Assembly: GCF_000314735.2 (NCBI RefSeq)
Contig: NZ_KB375270.1
Span: 1,984,001-2,048,000, forward strand
Length of the DNA stretch: 64,000 bases
Reading direction: 5' to 3'
From: Afipia felis ATCC 53690
GTDB taxonomy: Bacteria > Pseudomonadota > Alphaproteobacteria > Rhizobiales > Xanthobacteraceae
This document shows, piece after piece, positions 56,438 through 64,000 of the stretch. How positions within the stretch are numbered: the first letter of the stretch is position 1; the number at the start of each line of letters is the position of its first letter. The position numbers were made by a program, and so were the translations under genes. The notes under the pieces are model-generated. The model was not told the DNA's origin and did no database searches. It saw only the letters and a list, made by a program, of their open reading frames with translations.

Positions 56438-57232
56438 ATGATCCGCGCCGCCTTCGCCATCCTTGCGCTGAGCCTGACCTTCCTGGTGCTCGCTCCCGTG
56501 CACCTTCTCGGTCTTGCCTTGCAGAACGACCTGCAGCGCAAGGTGCCGGTGCTGTTTCATCGCATCGTCTGCCGAATCCTCGGCGTGCGCATTCACGAAG
56601 TCGGACAGCGCGCAGCGGCCGAACAGGTTCTGTTCCTGTCGAACCACGCATCCTGGCTCGACATATCCGTGCTCAGCGCGGTCGCGCCGGTGGTGTTCGT
56701 GGCGAAATCCGAAGTCGCGGGCTGGCCAGTGTTCGGCATGCTGGCGAAACTGCAACGCACCGTCTTCATCGAACGCGAGCGACGACACAAGACCGGCGAG
56801 GCGGCGGCCGAAATGGCAAGCCGCCTGCACAATGGCGACAGTGTCGTGCTGTTTCCGGAAGGCACCTCGAGCGACGGCATCCGCATCCTGCCATTCCGCT
56901 CGGCGCTGGTCGGCGCGGTGCATCACACCATGGGGAATTTCAGTGGCCGGAAGAACGTCGTGGTGCAGCCCGTATCGCTCGCCTACGTGAAATTCGGCGG
57001 CGTACCAGTGGGCCGCGCACTACGCGACAAGGTCGCCTGGTATGGCGAGACCGATCTCGTGCCGCATCTGCTCGGCGTGCTGGCGGCAGGCGCGGTCGAT
57101 GTCACGGTGACATGGGGAGAAGCCATCGCATGCGATCTCGATGCCAGCCGCAAGCAGATCACGCGCGATGCGGAAACCGCCGTGCGCACGATGACAGCGG
57201 CGGCGCTGCGCGGCGCTCCGCAAGGCGTTTAG
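56438..57232 (+). CDS. 1-acyl-sn-glycerol-3-phosphate acyltransferase (PlsC family)
   Basis: A 264-residue membrane-associated acyltransferase of phospholipid or lipid synthesis. One N-terminal membrane helix (FAILALSLTFLVLAPVHLLGL), the NHASWLD motif (NHx4D), and the FPEGTSSDG acyl-acceptor motif are intact, with LVGAVHHTMGNFSG between. The frame opens at 56354, but the residues before the ATG at 56438 do not look conserved. The exact acceptor (lysophosphatidic acid or an ornithine lipid precursor) cannot be told. It is convergent with the DUF1501 gene, the two 3' ends overlapping by 4 bases. Confidence 0.88.
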   Translation: MIRAAFAILALSLTFLVLAPVHLLGLALQNDLQRKVPVLFHRIVCRILGVRIHEVGQRAAAEQVLFLSNHASWLDISVLSAVAPVVFVAKSEVAGWPVFGMLAKLQRTVFIERERRHKTGEAAAEMASRLHNGDSVVLFPEGTSSDGIRILPFRSALVGAVHHTMGNFSGRKNVVVQPVSLAYVKFGGVPVGRALRDKVAWYGETDLVPHLLGVLAAGAVDVTVTWGEAIACDLDASRKQITRDAETAVRTMTAAALRGAPQGV

Positions 57233-58482
57233 ACAACTAGGCCCTGCATAGGCCTGACGGCGGCGCTGTCCGGAAAGACGTTCTCCGCAAGCACCCGATC
57301 GCCGAGGCCGAGATGGTCCCGTAACAGCCCCTTCAACACGCCGCGCAAATCCGTGGTCGGTTTGAGATCCCGGTTCTGATAGAGATCAGCGACCTTCAGA
57401 CCCGGCCAGTCGGACATCACACGTGCACCTTTGATCGCGCCGCCCGCGAGAAGCGCGATCGTGCCAGTACCGTGATCGGTGCCCGAGGTGCCGTTGATGC
57501 GCGCGGTGCGGCCGAATTCAGTCACCACCACGATGGCCGTGTTGCGCCATTTGTCGCCAAGCCCCGCTTCAAAATCAGCAAGTGCACCATCGAGCCCTCC
57601 CAGCAGTTGTGCAAGGCGCCCGACCGGACCGCCCTCGTTGGCATGCGTGTCCCACCCATCAAAAGCGAGCGCGGCAATCCGTGGTCCATCGTCTTTCGCC
57701 ATGATCCGGGCAGCGCCCTGCGCGGCAAGCCGCATCGCGTTGACGCCGTTCATGTTCGGTTTCATCCCGCCATCATTTGATGCGAGCTTTTCGATCTGCA
57801 GGCCTTGCGACAGCGCACTGGCGAGCGAAGGATCGCGGTGGTTGTAGAGATCGAGCAATCGCATGGCCGTATCGTCGGCCGCCTGCGGAAGCCGCGCGGG
57901 TACCCAACCGACCGTCGGTGCCGGGCCGCGCAGCACCAGCGGCGTTGTCGCACCCACGGCCAGCCCGCGCGAGACGCGCTCGCCGCGCGGCAAATTCGCC
58001 AATGCGCGATTGAGCCACCCGCTCTGCACCCGGCCGGGACCGGCGAAGCCGCTTTCCAGCACATCCTGCCCGTCGAAATGCGAACGGTCCCGATAGGCCG
58101 TCGCGGTCGCGTGAACCACGGCGGCGTGGCCGCTTCTGTACATGCGCGCGAATTCCGGCATCGACGGATGCAGCGCGAAGAAGGAATCCAGCGCGACCGC
58201 CGGATGCGGGCCATCAAGCGCGAGCGCAATCGAACCATGCAGCCCGGCATAGTCCGGATCCGCGACCGGGGCGACGGTGGCAAGGCCATCCAGCGCGCCG
58301 CGTAAAATAATCGTCACCAGATGCGGATCGCGTCCATCGGCGGCGCGCGCGAATTTCGGCAGATAGGCCCAGGCCGCGAATGTCGCGCCACCGGCGAGCA
58401 GCGTGCGCCGTGACAGACCGTGCGGCGTCCGGTCCTCACAACATTCAAGAAGACGATCATCCATCGAATTGGTCATGCTCAT
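57229..58482 (-). CDS. DUF1501 family protein, Tat-exported
   Basis: A 417-residue protein with a twin-arginine signal (HGLSRRTLLAGGATFAAWAYLP). The DUF1501 core has HLVTIILRGALDGLATVAPV, FDGQDVLESGF, and VVVTEFGRTARINGTSGTDHGTGTIALLAGGAI. Members are distantly related to alkaline-phosphatase-fold enzymes and always accompany a DUF1800 gene. Its ATG overlaps the stop of DUF1800 by 4 bases, so they form one operon. Activity unknown. Confidence 0.92.
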   Translation of the reverse strand: MSMTNSMDDRLLECCEDRTPHGLSRRTLLAGGATFAAWAYLPKFARAADGRDPHLVTIILRGALDGLATVAPVADPDYAGLHGSIALALDGPHPAVALDSFFALHPSMPEFARMYRSGHAAVVHATATAYRDRSHFDGQDVLESGFAGPGRVQSGWLNRALANLPRGERVSRGLAVGATTPLVLRGPAPTVGWVPARLPQAADDTAMRLLDLYNHRDPSLASALSQGLQIEKLASNDGGMKPNMNGVNAMRLAAQGAARIMAKDDGPRIAALAFDGWDTHANEGGPVGRLAQLLGGLDGALADFEAGLGDKWRNTAIVVVTEFGRTARINGTSGTDHGTGTIALLAGGAIKGARVMSDWPGLKVADLYQNRDLKPTTDLRGVLKGLLRDHLGLGDRVLAENVFPDSAAVRPMQGLVV

Positions 58483-59954
58483 CTCCGCTGGAATTCGGGC
58501 GACATCAGAAGCAGCGCCAGCGCCTGCTGGCGCGTTTCCGCGCGCGCGACAGTCTTGCGTGTGTCATCCGAGGCCGCCTCGCCCGCGCAGGCTTCAAGCA
58601 CATCGACCGGATTCAGCATGTCGGCGATGCGCGCAGAAATCTGCGAGGCGACATCCAGACGCAGCTTCACGTTCTCGGGCGACGCCCACGTGGCTGTCGC
58701 ATCCGAAAAGCCATTCGGTCCGGGTGGCGTCCAGAGCGGTTGGCCGAGCAGATTGAGCGCGCCGAGATAACGGCCGGGATCGTCCGGAATCCGGCCCATG
58801 ATCCGTCCGGTGGCCACGAGAAATTCGTTCGGCGTGCGGATTTTCGTCATCGGCGCGGCCCACGCTTCGTCTGAATCGACAAGCGTCGTCGCGAGTGCCT
58901 TGAGGTCGCCGTCCGTGTTTCTGAAACTCGCTTCCAGCTTCGCAACCAGCGCAGGCGGCGGATCGTCGGCGACGAAATGCGCCGCAAGCTTGTGCGCGAT
59001 AAATTTCGCCGTCGCTGGGCGACGCGCGATGTCGGCCAGCGCCGCTTCGCCTTGCGCGACGCCCGTGTCGTCGTAGACCTTGCCCAGCAATTTCTGCGGG
59101 CCGGGTTCATGCGCGTTCGCGTTGAAAATGAAGGTGCCGGGTTCGCCGAGCCGCCCAGCCCGTCCGGCAAACGTCCATCCGGTCAAAATGGCGGCGAGCG
59201 TGGTCACGTCCTGCTGTGTGTAGCCATTGCCTACACCCAGCGTATGCAATTCCATCAATTCGCGCGCGAGATTTTCATTGAGCCCACGCTTGCGGTTTCG
59301 TCCCGCGCGTGAATTCGGTCCGATCGACTGTTGATTGTCGAGGTAGAACAGCATCGCGGGATGCTGCTCGACCGCAAGCAGCATGTCGCTGAACCGGCCA
59401 AGCACATGCGGCCGGATGACTTCCCGTTCAAAGGAGCCTGCCCAGATCCTATCGAGTTGTCCCTTGTTCGCGGAAATACAGAAATGGTTTGACCAGAACG
59501 CTACAAGCCGCTCGACGATACCGCTTTCGGCCATCGTCGCACGCTGCACGCGCGCGAGCGCTTCGGCACGATACGCCTTCTGGATCACATTGGGAGGTTG
59601 CGGTGCAGACGGCTTCACGGCCGCGTCGTTCGCGAGCGGCCGCATAATGGTGCCGGCCTTCGGACCCGGCCTGGCCGGATCGGCCGGCTTGTCGGATGCC
59701 ATCGTAAGCGCCTGCGCCGCCAGCTTGCGCTGCTGCTTCACGTCTTCCTGATAATCGAACGCAACCTGAGCAAGAGCCTGCGTCGTCTGCAGCCCGGGAA
59801 CGTTGAGCAAGGCGGCGGTCGAACGACCCAATTCGGCCTTCACAAAACCTCTCGGGTCCGAGGCCGCGTTGGCAAAATCGCCCGCGCCGCCCCCGCGAGC
59901 ACCCAATCCAAAACGGTTCAGCGCAATCAGCGCCGCATGCGGATCACGTGCCAT
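58479..59954 (-). CDS. DUF1800 family protein
   Basis: A 491-residue protein, the constant partner of DUF1501. It begins DPHAALIALNRFGLGARGG and contains AFWSNHFCISANKGQ, LMELHTLGVGNGYTQQDVTTLA, and LLGQPLWTPPGPNGFSD, all DUF1800 features. The N-terminus lacks a clear signal peptide. The pair is widespread in Proteobacteria and Planctomycetes; no biochemical role is established to my knowledge. Confidence 0.92.
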   Translation of the reverse strand: MARDPHAALIALNRFGLGARGGGAGDFANAASDPRGFVKAELGRSTAALLNVPGLQTTQALAQVAFDYQEDVKQQRKLAAQALTMASDKPADPARPGPKAGTIMRPLANDAAVKPSAPQPPNVIQKAYRAEALARVQRATMAESGIVERLVAFWSNHFCISANKGQLDRIWAGSFEREVIRPHVLGRFSDMLLAVEQHPAMLFYLDNQQSIGPNSRAGRNRKRGLNENLARELMELHTLGVGNGYTQQDVTTLAAILTGWTFAGRAGRLGEPGTFIFNANAHEPGPQKLLGKVYDDTGVAQGEAALADIARRPATAKFIAHKLAAHFVADDPPPALVAKLEASFRNTDGDLKALATTLVDSDEAWAAPMTKIRTPNEFLVATGRIMGRIPDDPGRYLGALNLLGQPLWTPPGPNGFSDATATWASPENVKLRLDVASQISARIADMLNPVDVLEACAGEAASDDTRKTVARAETRQQALALLLMSPEFQRR

Positions 59955-60054
59955 CTTGCAGATCGCCCGTTCATCGGTTCGTATAGACGCGCGTCATAAC
60001 GCGCCGGCCCGTATGAACGTGATCTGAAAATTCGGCTAAACCCTGCGTCCTTCC

Positions 60055-60249
60055 ATGAAAGATTCGTCACAAAATCTCGATCAATCTTGCCGGAAAGTCG
60101 TGTGCAGCCGCTGCGGAACCGAATTCACATGCGATCTGTCCGGCCATTGCTGGTGCGCGGAGGAAACCGTACGCCTGCCGATGCCGCGCGAAGGCGAAGA
60201 CTGCCTCTGCCCGTCATGCCTGCGCGCCAGTGCCCATCGCGAGGCATGA
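60055..60249 (+). CDS. cysteine-rich CWC family protein
   Basis: A 64-residue protein with the CWC pattern: CSRCGTEFTCDLSGHCWCAEETVRLPMP, then EDCLCPSCL. Eight cysteines, mostly in CxxC or CxC pairs, suggest a metal-binding (zinc or iron-sulfur) knuckle. The family is small and functionally unknown. It is divergent from DUF1800. Confidence 0.85.
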   Translation: MKDSSQNLDQSCRKVVCSRCGTEFTCDLSGHCWCAEETVRLPMPREGEDCLCPSCLRASAHREA

Positions 60250-60265
60250 GAGCGGCCGCTTGAAC

Positions 60266-60961
60266 TCAGGTGGCTTCCACCACCGGCGCTTTCCGCGCCA
60301 TACCGTCAAACAGGTCGAGCATGCGCTCGCGCCAGGCGTGGATCAGATCGTCCGGCTTCAGCAGTTCGAACGGGCTTGTCACCCGCGCCCACTGGAACGG
60401 ACCGAACACGATGTAATCGGCGTAGTTCGGCCGCGCGCCACCGATAAAGGGCTGCGTACGGAACGTCATGCGCAAGGGATGCAGCCATCTGTGCAGGCTA
60501 TCCAGCCGCTGCTCACGCCCGGCGACCACCTCTTCCAGCGGCCTGCCCATGTTCTTCTCGCGGGTCCGGCGAAAATAATCTTTGTCGCCTGCGTCGAGTT
60601 GATCGTGAATATCGGCAATGATGAACGGCGCGATCTGACCAACCGAGACATCGCTCCAGTTGTTGAAAAAGCGTGCCATCCCCCGGCCACCCTCGCCGCC
60701 GAACAGCGACGGCCTGTCCGGATAGGTGTCTTCCAGATATTCGGCGATCGCCCATGAATCGTTGACCTGTGCATCGCCGTCGATCAGCACCGGCACTTTT
60801 TCCGAACCAAACGCCTTGATCGTGTCCTTCTGCGCAAAGCGCCACGGCACCGTTTCGAAATCGAGTCCCTTGTGCGCCAGCGCCATGCGTGTGCGCCAGC
60901 AGTATGGGCTGAATAGACGCGCCGGATCACTCCCGGCGAGCTCGTAAAGCTGTCGTGCCAT
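60266..60961 (-). CDS. glutathione S-transferase family protein
   Basis: A 231-residue GST-fold protein. N-domain: LYELAGSDPARLFSPYCWRTRMAL, then SEKVPVLIDGDAQVNDSWAIAEYLEDTYPDRPSLFGG; C-domain: GRPLEEVVAGREQRLDSLHRWL and GARPNYADYIVFGPFQW. The pattern resembles beta-etherase-like (LigE/F) GSTs, a loose assignment. Its ATG shares one base with the stop of the upstream GST gene (TGATG), so the two are coupled. Confidence 0.87.
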   Translation of the reverse strand: MARQLYELAGSDPARLFSPYCWRTRMALAHKGLDFETVPWRFAQKDTIKAFGSEKVPVLIDGDAQVNDSWAIAEYLEDTYPDRPSLFGGEGGRGMARFFNNWSDVSVGQIAPFIIADIHDQLDAGDKDYFRRTREKNMGRPLEEVVAGREQRLDSLHRWLHPLRMTFRTQPFIGGARPNYADYIVFGPFQWARVTSPFELLKPDDLIHAWRERMLDLFDGMARKAPVVEAT

Positions 60962-61659
60962 CAGACCTTGCTCGCAACCTGCCCGAACAGAATCTTTTTC
61001 GATTCCTCGTTCACGGTCGGCGTCTTGTCAGGGTTGATCTGCTTGGCGAGCTTGTAGGCTCGCGCGGTGGCGGGACGCGCATAGATCGTTTCGAACCATC
61101 GTTTCAGGTGCGGGAAATCCTCCAGCTTCTGCAACTGGCGTTCATGCGGCACGATCCACGGATAGCAGGCCATGTCGGCGATGGAATATTCGCCCGCGAT
61201 GAACTCACGATCAGCGAGGCGCTTGTTAAGCACGCCGTAGAGCCGGTTGGTTTCCTTGACATAGCGATCCATCGCATACGGAATTCTTTCCGGCGCATAC
61301 TGCACGAAATGATGGTTTTGCCCGGCCATCGGACCAAGGCCACCCATCTGCCACATCAGCCATTGCAGCACGTCGAAACGCTTGCGCATGTCGGCCGGCA
61401 GGAATTTTCCGGCCTTCTCGGCGAGATAAATCAGGATCGCGCCCGATTCGAAAATCTTCACCGGCTCGCCGCCGTCGCTCGGCGTCTGATCGATGATCGC
61501 AGGCATGCGGTTGTTCGGCGAAAACGCGAGGAATTCCGGCTTGAACTGATCGCCCTTGCTGATGTTCACCGGTACAATCTTGTAGGGCAGCCCGCTTTCT
61601 TCCAGAAACATCGTGATCTTGTGGCCGTTCGGCGTGGTCCAGTAATAAAGGTCAATCAT
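60961..61659 (-). CDS. glutathione S-transferase, YfcG/Nu-class-like
   Basis: A 232-residue protein starting MIDLYYWTTPNGHKITMFLEE, close to the YfcG start. It includes SPNNRMPAIIDQ, the ES motif IFESGAILIYLAEKAG, WQMGGLGPMAGQNHHF, and the C-domain motif YSIADMACYPWI. Nu-class GSTs have disulfide-bond oxidoreductase activity. The frame opens at 61692, but the ATG at 61659 starts the conserved fold. First gene of a two-gene operon. Confidence 0.9.
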   Translation of the reverse strand: MIDLYYWTTPNGHKITMFLEESGLPYKIVPVNISKGDQFKPEFLAFSPNNRMPAIIDQTPSDGGEPVKIFESGAILIYLAEKAGKFLPADMRKRFDVLQWLMWQMGGLGPMAGQNHHFVQYAPERIPYAMDRYVKETNRLYGVLNKRLADREFIAGEYSIADMACYPWIVPHERQLQKLEDFPHLKRWFETIYARPATARAYKLAKQINPDKTPTVNEESKKILFGQVASKV

Positions 61660-61854
61660 TTCAGGCATTCCAACGAGACAAGGAAGATTCATGCGAATGC
61701 ATGAACCTTGCGCGATTGCCCCTCCAAGTCAACCAGAACGCCCCGCCCTCACCGATTGTTCATTATGGACCTGCGAACGGTACCGCTGATTGAACCGGCC
61801 CACTCCCGATGAGACAAACAGCAAGTCACGCTGACAAAAAAGCCTGAGGACGTC

Positions 61855-62907
61855 ATGATGTATTCCAAGACTGATCTGCAAGCGGCGTCCGATGCCGGCA
61901 TCATTTCAGCCGGACAACTGGAAACATTACTCACGTTCCTGCAAGCGCGCGGATCGACATCCTCATCTCCAAAATTCGATGTCGTGCATCTGCTGTGGTA
62001 CGCGGGCGCGTTGATCGTCATCAGCGCCATGGGCCTGTTCAGCACGCTCGCGTTTTCGCAGATGGGCGGACAAGCGCTCACCGCAACAGCTCTCGTCTAT
62101 GCCGCGCTGTTTGCATGGGCGGGTCATTACCTCTGGACAGTCAAGAACCTGCGCACACCGGGCGGATTGCTGATTGCGATTGCGGTGTCGATGGCGCCGC
62201 TGGCGGTTTACGGCATTCAGGATTCGCTCGGCCTGTGGAGCAAATTTGGCAAGCCCGGAACAACGCGAGACTTCTACATCTGGGTGCGGGGAAGCTGGGT
62301 CTTCATGGAGATCGCCGCAATTGCCGCAGCGGCGCTCGCACTTCGATTTTATCGCTTTCCCTTCATCGTTTTTCTGGCCGCGTTCGCGCTCTGGTTCCTC
62401 TCGATGGACATCGTGCCGTGGATCACCGGCTCCAAACTCCGTGACTTTGAAACCGCGCGGACCGTCTCGATCTGGTTCGGCCTTGCCATGCTCGCGATCG
62501 CCGTGGTGGTGAATGCGTATCAGCGCACCGGCGATTTCGCCTTCTGGCTTTATCTGTTCGGCGTGCTGACGTTCTGGGGCGGCATTTCCGCGACATCCGG
62601 CGGCACCGCCCTGCAAAAAGCTGCATACTGCGCGATGAACGTCGGCTTCCTGTTCCTCGCCGTTTTCCTTGGCCGGCGCGTGTTCGCGGTGTTCGGCACC
62701 ATCGGCATTGCCATGTATCTTGGTGATCTCGCCGAAAAGGTCTTCAAGGATTCGCTGCTGTTCCCCTTCGCACTGTCGCTGATCGGCATCGCCATCATCG
62801 CCTTCGGCCTCTATTACCATCGCCATCAGGCCGCCATCACAACCTGGATCGATGCGCGGATGCCGGATGCCTTGAAGCGGCTGCGGCCTGCCAACAACAT
62901 CGCCTGA
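61855..62907 (+). CDS. polytopic membrane protein, DUF2157-like
   Basis: A 350-residue inner-membrane protein with about nine helices. The N-terminal cytoplasmic segment ([21 protein letters not shown]) followed by [20 protein letters not shown] resembles the DUF2157 family. The C-terminus ([34 protein letters not shown]) is cytoplasmic and basic. No enzymatic motif. Upstream of uvrB by about 40 bases. Confidence 0.7.
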   Translation: MMYSKTDLQAASDAGIISAGQLETLLTFLQARGSTSSSPKFDVVHLLWYAGALIVISAMGLFSTLAFSQMGGQALTATALVYAALFAWAGHYLWTVKNLRTPGGLLIAIAVSMAPLAVYGIQDSLGLWSKFGKPGTTRDFYIWVRGSWVFMEIAAIAAAALALRFYRFPFIVFLAAFALWFLSMDIVPWITGSKLRDFETARTVSIWFGLAMLAIAVVVNAYQRTGDFAFWLYLFGVLTFWGGISATSGGTALQKAAYCAMNVGFLFLAVFLGRRVFAVFGTIGIAMYLGDLAEKVFKDSLLFPFALSLIGIAIIAFGLYYHRHQAAITTWIDARMPDALKRLRPANNIA

Positions 62908-62947
62908 AACCCTTTTCCTTCGCACAGCGCGGCCCCATATTCCGCGC

Positions 62948-64000
62948 ATGGCGAAAAATCCCGATTCTCCGAAAAGGCCGGCAAAAACCCCGAAATCCAA
63001 AGCCCATCGCGCCGAGGTGAAGCCCATCGGGCCTGCGCTGGCGGAGCTTTTGAACCCCGCGATCAACCGCGGCGAGAGCGGACTGGGCTCGGGCACCGGC
63101 CTGCAACCGCCGCCAGACAATTCGTGGGACCGCCGCAACGGCGGCGAAGCAGCGATCCACCGCGCCCGCAAATCGACACCGAAGACGTTCGACCATGACG
63201 GCGAGGCGCGGCCGCAGGGTTTCGACGAAGCACCGCAAGCCAATTACGGCACCAGCGCAACCATTCCGACGCTCGACCCCGAACTCGCCAAGCAGCTTGG
63301 CTACGATGTCGATGACGACGACCAGTTCAAGCCCGCGCGCAACAAGATGGAGGCGCTCGGCGTCAAGGCGACCGCCGACGCGCTGGAATCTCTCATCCGC
63401 GAAGGACGGCCGGAATTTCGCGGCGACAAGATCTGGACACCGCACCGCCCGCCGCGGCCGGAAAAATCCGAAGGCGGTGTCCGCTTCGAACTGAAATCCG
63501 ACTACGAGCCCAAGGGCGACCAGCCGCAGGCGATCAAGGAACTCGTCGAAGGCATCACCCGCAAGGATCGCACGCAGGTGCTGCTCGGGGTCACCGGCTC
63601 GGGCAAGACCTACACGATGGCGCAGGTGATCGCGGCCACCCAGCGCCCTGCTCTGATCCTCGCACCGAACAAGACCCTCGCCGCGCAGCTTTACGGCGAG
63701 TTCAAGAACTTCTTCCCCGACAACGCAGTCGAGTACTTCGTCTCGTACTACGATTACTACCAGCCGGAAGCCTATGTTCCGCGCACCGACACCTATATCG
63801 AGAAGGATTCCTCGATCAACGAGCAGATCGACCGCATGCGCCATTCGGCGACGCGCGCTCTCTTGGAGCGCGATGACGTCATCATCGTCGCCTCAGTCTC
63901 ATGCATCTACGGCATCGGCTCGGTCGAGACCTACACCGCGATGACCTTCGCGATGAAAAAGGGCGAGCGCATCGACCAGCGCCAGATCATCGCCGACCTC
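62948..64000 (+). CDS. uvrB: excinuclease ABC subunit B, 5' part (cut by the window end)
   Basis: The first 351 codons of UvrB, the helicase-like damage-verification subunit of nucleotide excision repair. The conserved core starts near residue 180 ([23 protein letters not shown]), with Walker [14 protein letters not shown] (about 213-225), [16 protein letters not shown], and the beta-hairpin region [28 protein letters not shown] (Y-rich, split by loops). The first 180 residues are a charged, proline-rich extension absent from E. coli UvrB. The reading frame is open to the last base. Confidence 0.96.
   Translation, partial: MAKNPDSPKRPAKTPKSKAHRAEVKPIGPALAELLNPAINRGESGLGSGTGLQPPPDNSWDRRNGGEAAIHRARKSTPKTFDHDGEARPQGFDEAPQANYGTSATIPTLDPELAKQLGYDVDDDDQFKPARNKMEALGVKATADALESLIREGRPEFRGDKIWTPHRPPRPEKSEGGVRFELKSDYEPKGDQPQAIKELVEGITRKDRTQVLLGVTGSGKTYTMAQVIAATQRPALILAPNKTLAAQLYGEFKNFFPDNAVEYFVSYYDYYQPEAYVPRTDTYIEKDSSINEQIDRMRHSATRALLERDDVIIVASVSCIYGIGSVETYTAMTFAMKKGERIDQRQIIADL

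Noticed and set aside
61963..63243. 426-codon open frame on the minus strand
   Set aside because: Antisense to the DUF2157-like gene and the start of uvrB; composition is that of a shadow frame.
62837..63844. 335-codon open frame on the minus strand
   Set aside because: Antisense to uvrB, whose conserved motifs are certain.

Overview
The window is a high-GC alphaproteobacterial chromosome segment, most like the Nitrobacteraceae (Bradyrhizobium, Rhodopseudomonas, Afipia, Nitrobacter). The evidence is the linked serC-serA pair behind a serC-type leader, an RpoH-type sigma-32 factor, Omp25-like surface barrels, two DUF992 proteins, paired DUF1501/DUF1800 genes, and an intergenic palindrome of the kind common in Bradyrhizobium-type genomes. 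No database could be consulted, so genus and species stay open.

Layout. Positions 51-11 kb hold an aldehyde dehydrogenase and a complete tripartite RND efflux operon (mdtA-mdtB-mdtC-outer membrane channel, minus strand). Positions 11499-25517 hold a 14.0-kb integrated element in the 3' end of a tRNA-Glu gene. From about 25.6 kb to the right edge the content is ordinary chromosome: rluD, rpoH, purA, serC/serA, glmM, lldD, aroE, an aspartate aminotransferase and the start of uvrB, mixed with transporters (two EamA, one Fsr-type MFS, one SulP), a chemoreceptor, outer-membrane barrels, three GST-fold proteins and several conserved proteins of unknown function.

The element is the main point of interest. 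It is bounded by an 18-bp perfect direct repeat. One copy is the tRNA-Glu 3' end; the other lies beside a tyrosine recombinase. Next to the integrase are an AlpA/excisionase-like protein and an XRE-type regulator. A leftward operon encodes two unknown proteins, a lambda-E-family major capsid protein and a ClpP-type prohead protease. A rightward operon encodes a ribbon-helix-helix protein, an unknown protein, a tail tape-measure protein and small unknowns. Between them is an AT-rich control region with repeated TGTAGGC/GCCTACA units and inverted repeats. At the tRNA end sits an AAA/STAND-like ATPase with lower GC, probably cargo. No terminase, portal, head-tail connector, tail fibre, lysis gene or recognisable replicase is visible. 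The element therefore looks like a phage satellite (capsid-carrying, PICI-like) or a trimmed prophage.

A second pattern supports a functional element. Copies of TCGTTAGCTGAC lie about 15-70 bp upstream of the start codons of its main transcription units: excisionase/integrase, XRE regulator, capsid operon and tape-measure operon. They look like operators of one regulator. In the chromosome, smaller points worth attention are the serC leader, palindromes before rpoH, a hairpin that masks the ribosome site of a 53-codon membrane protein near 55.5 kb, and divergent genes whose start codons share CATG at 25972.
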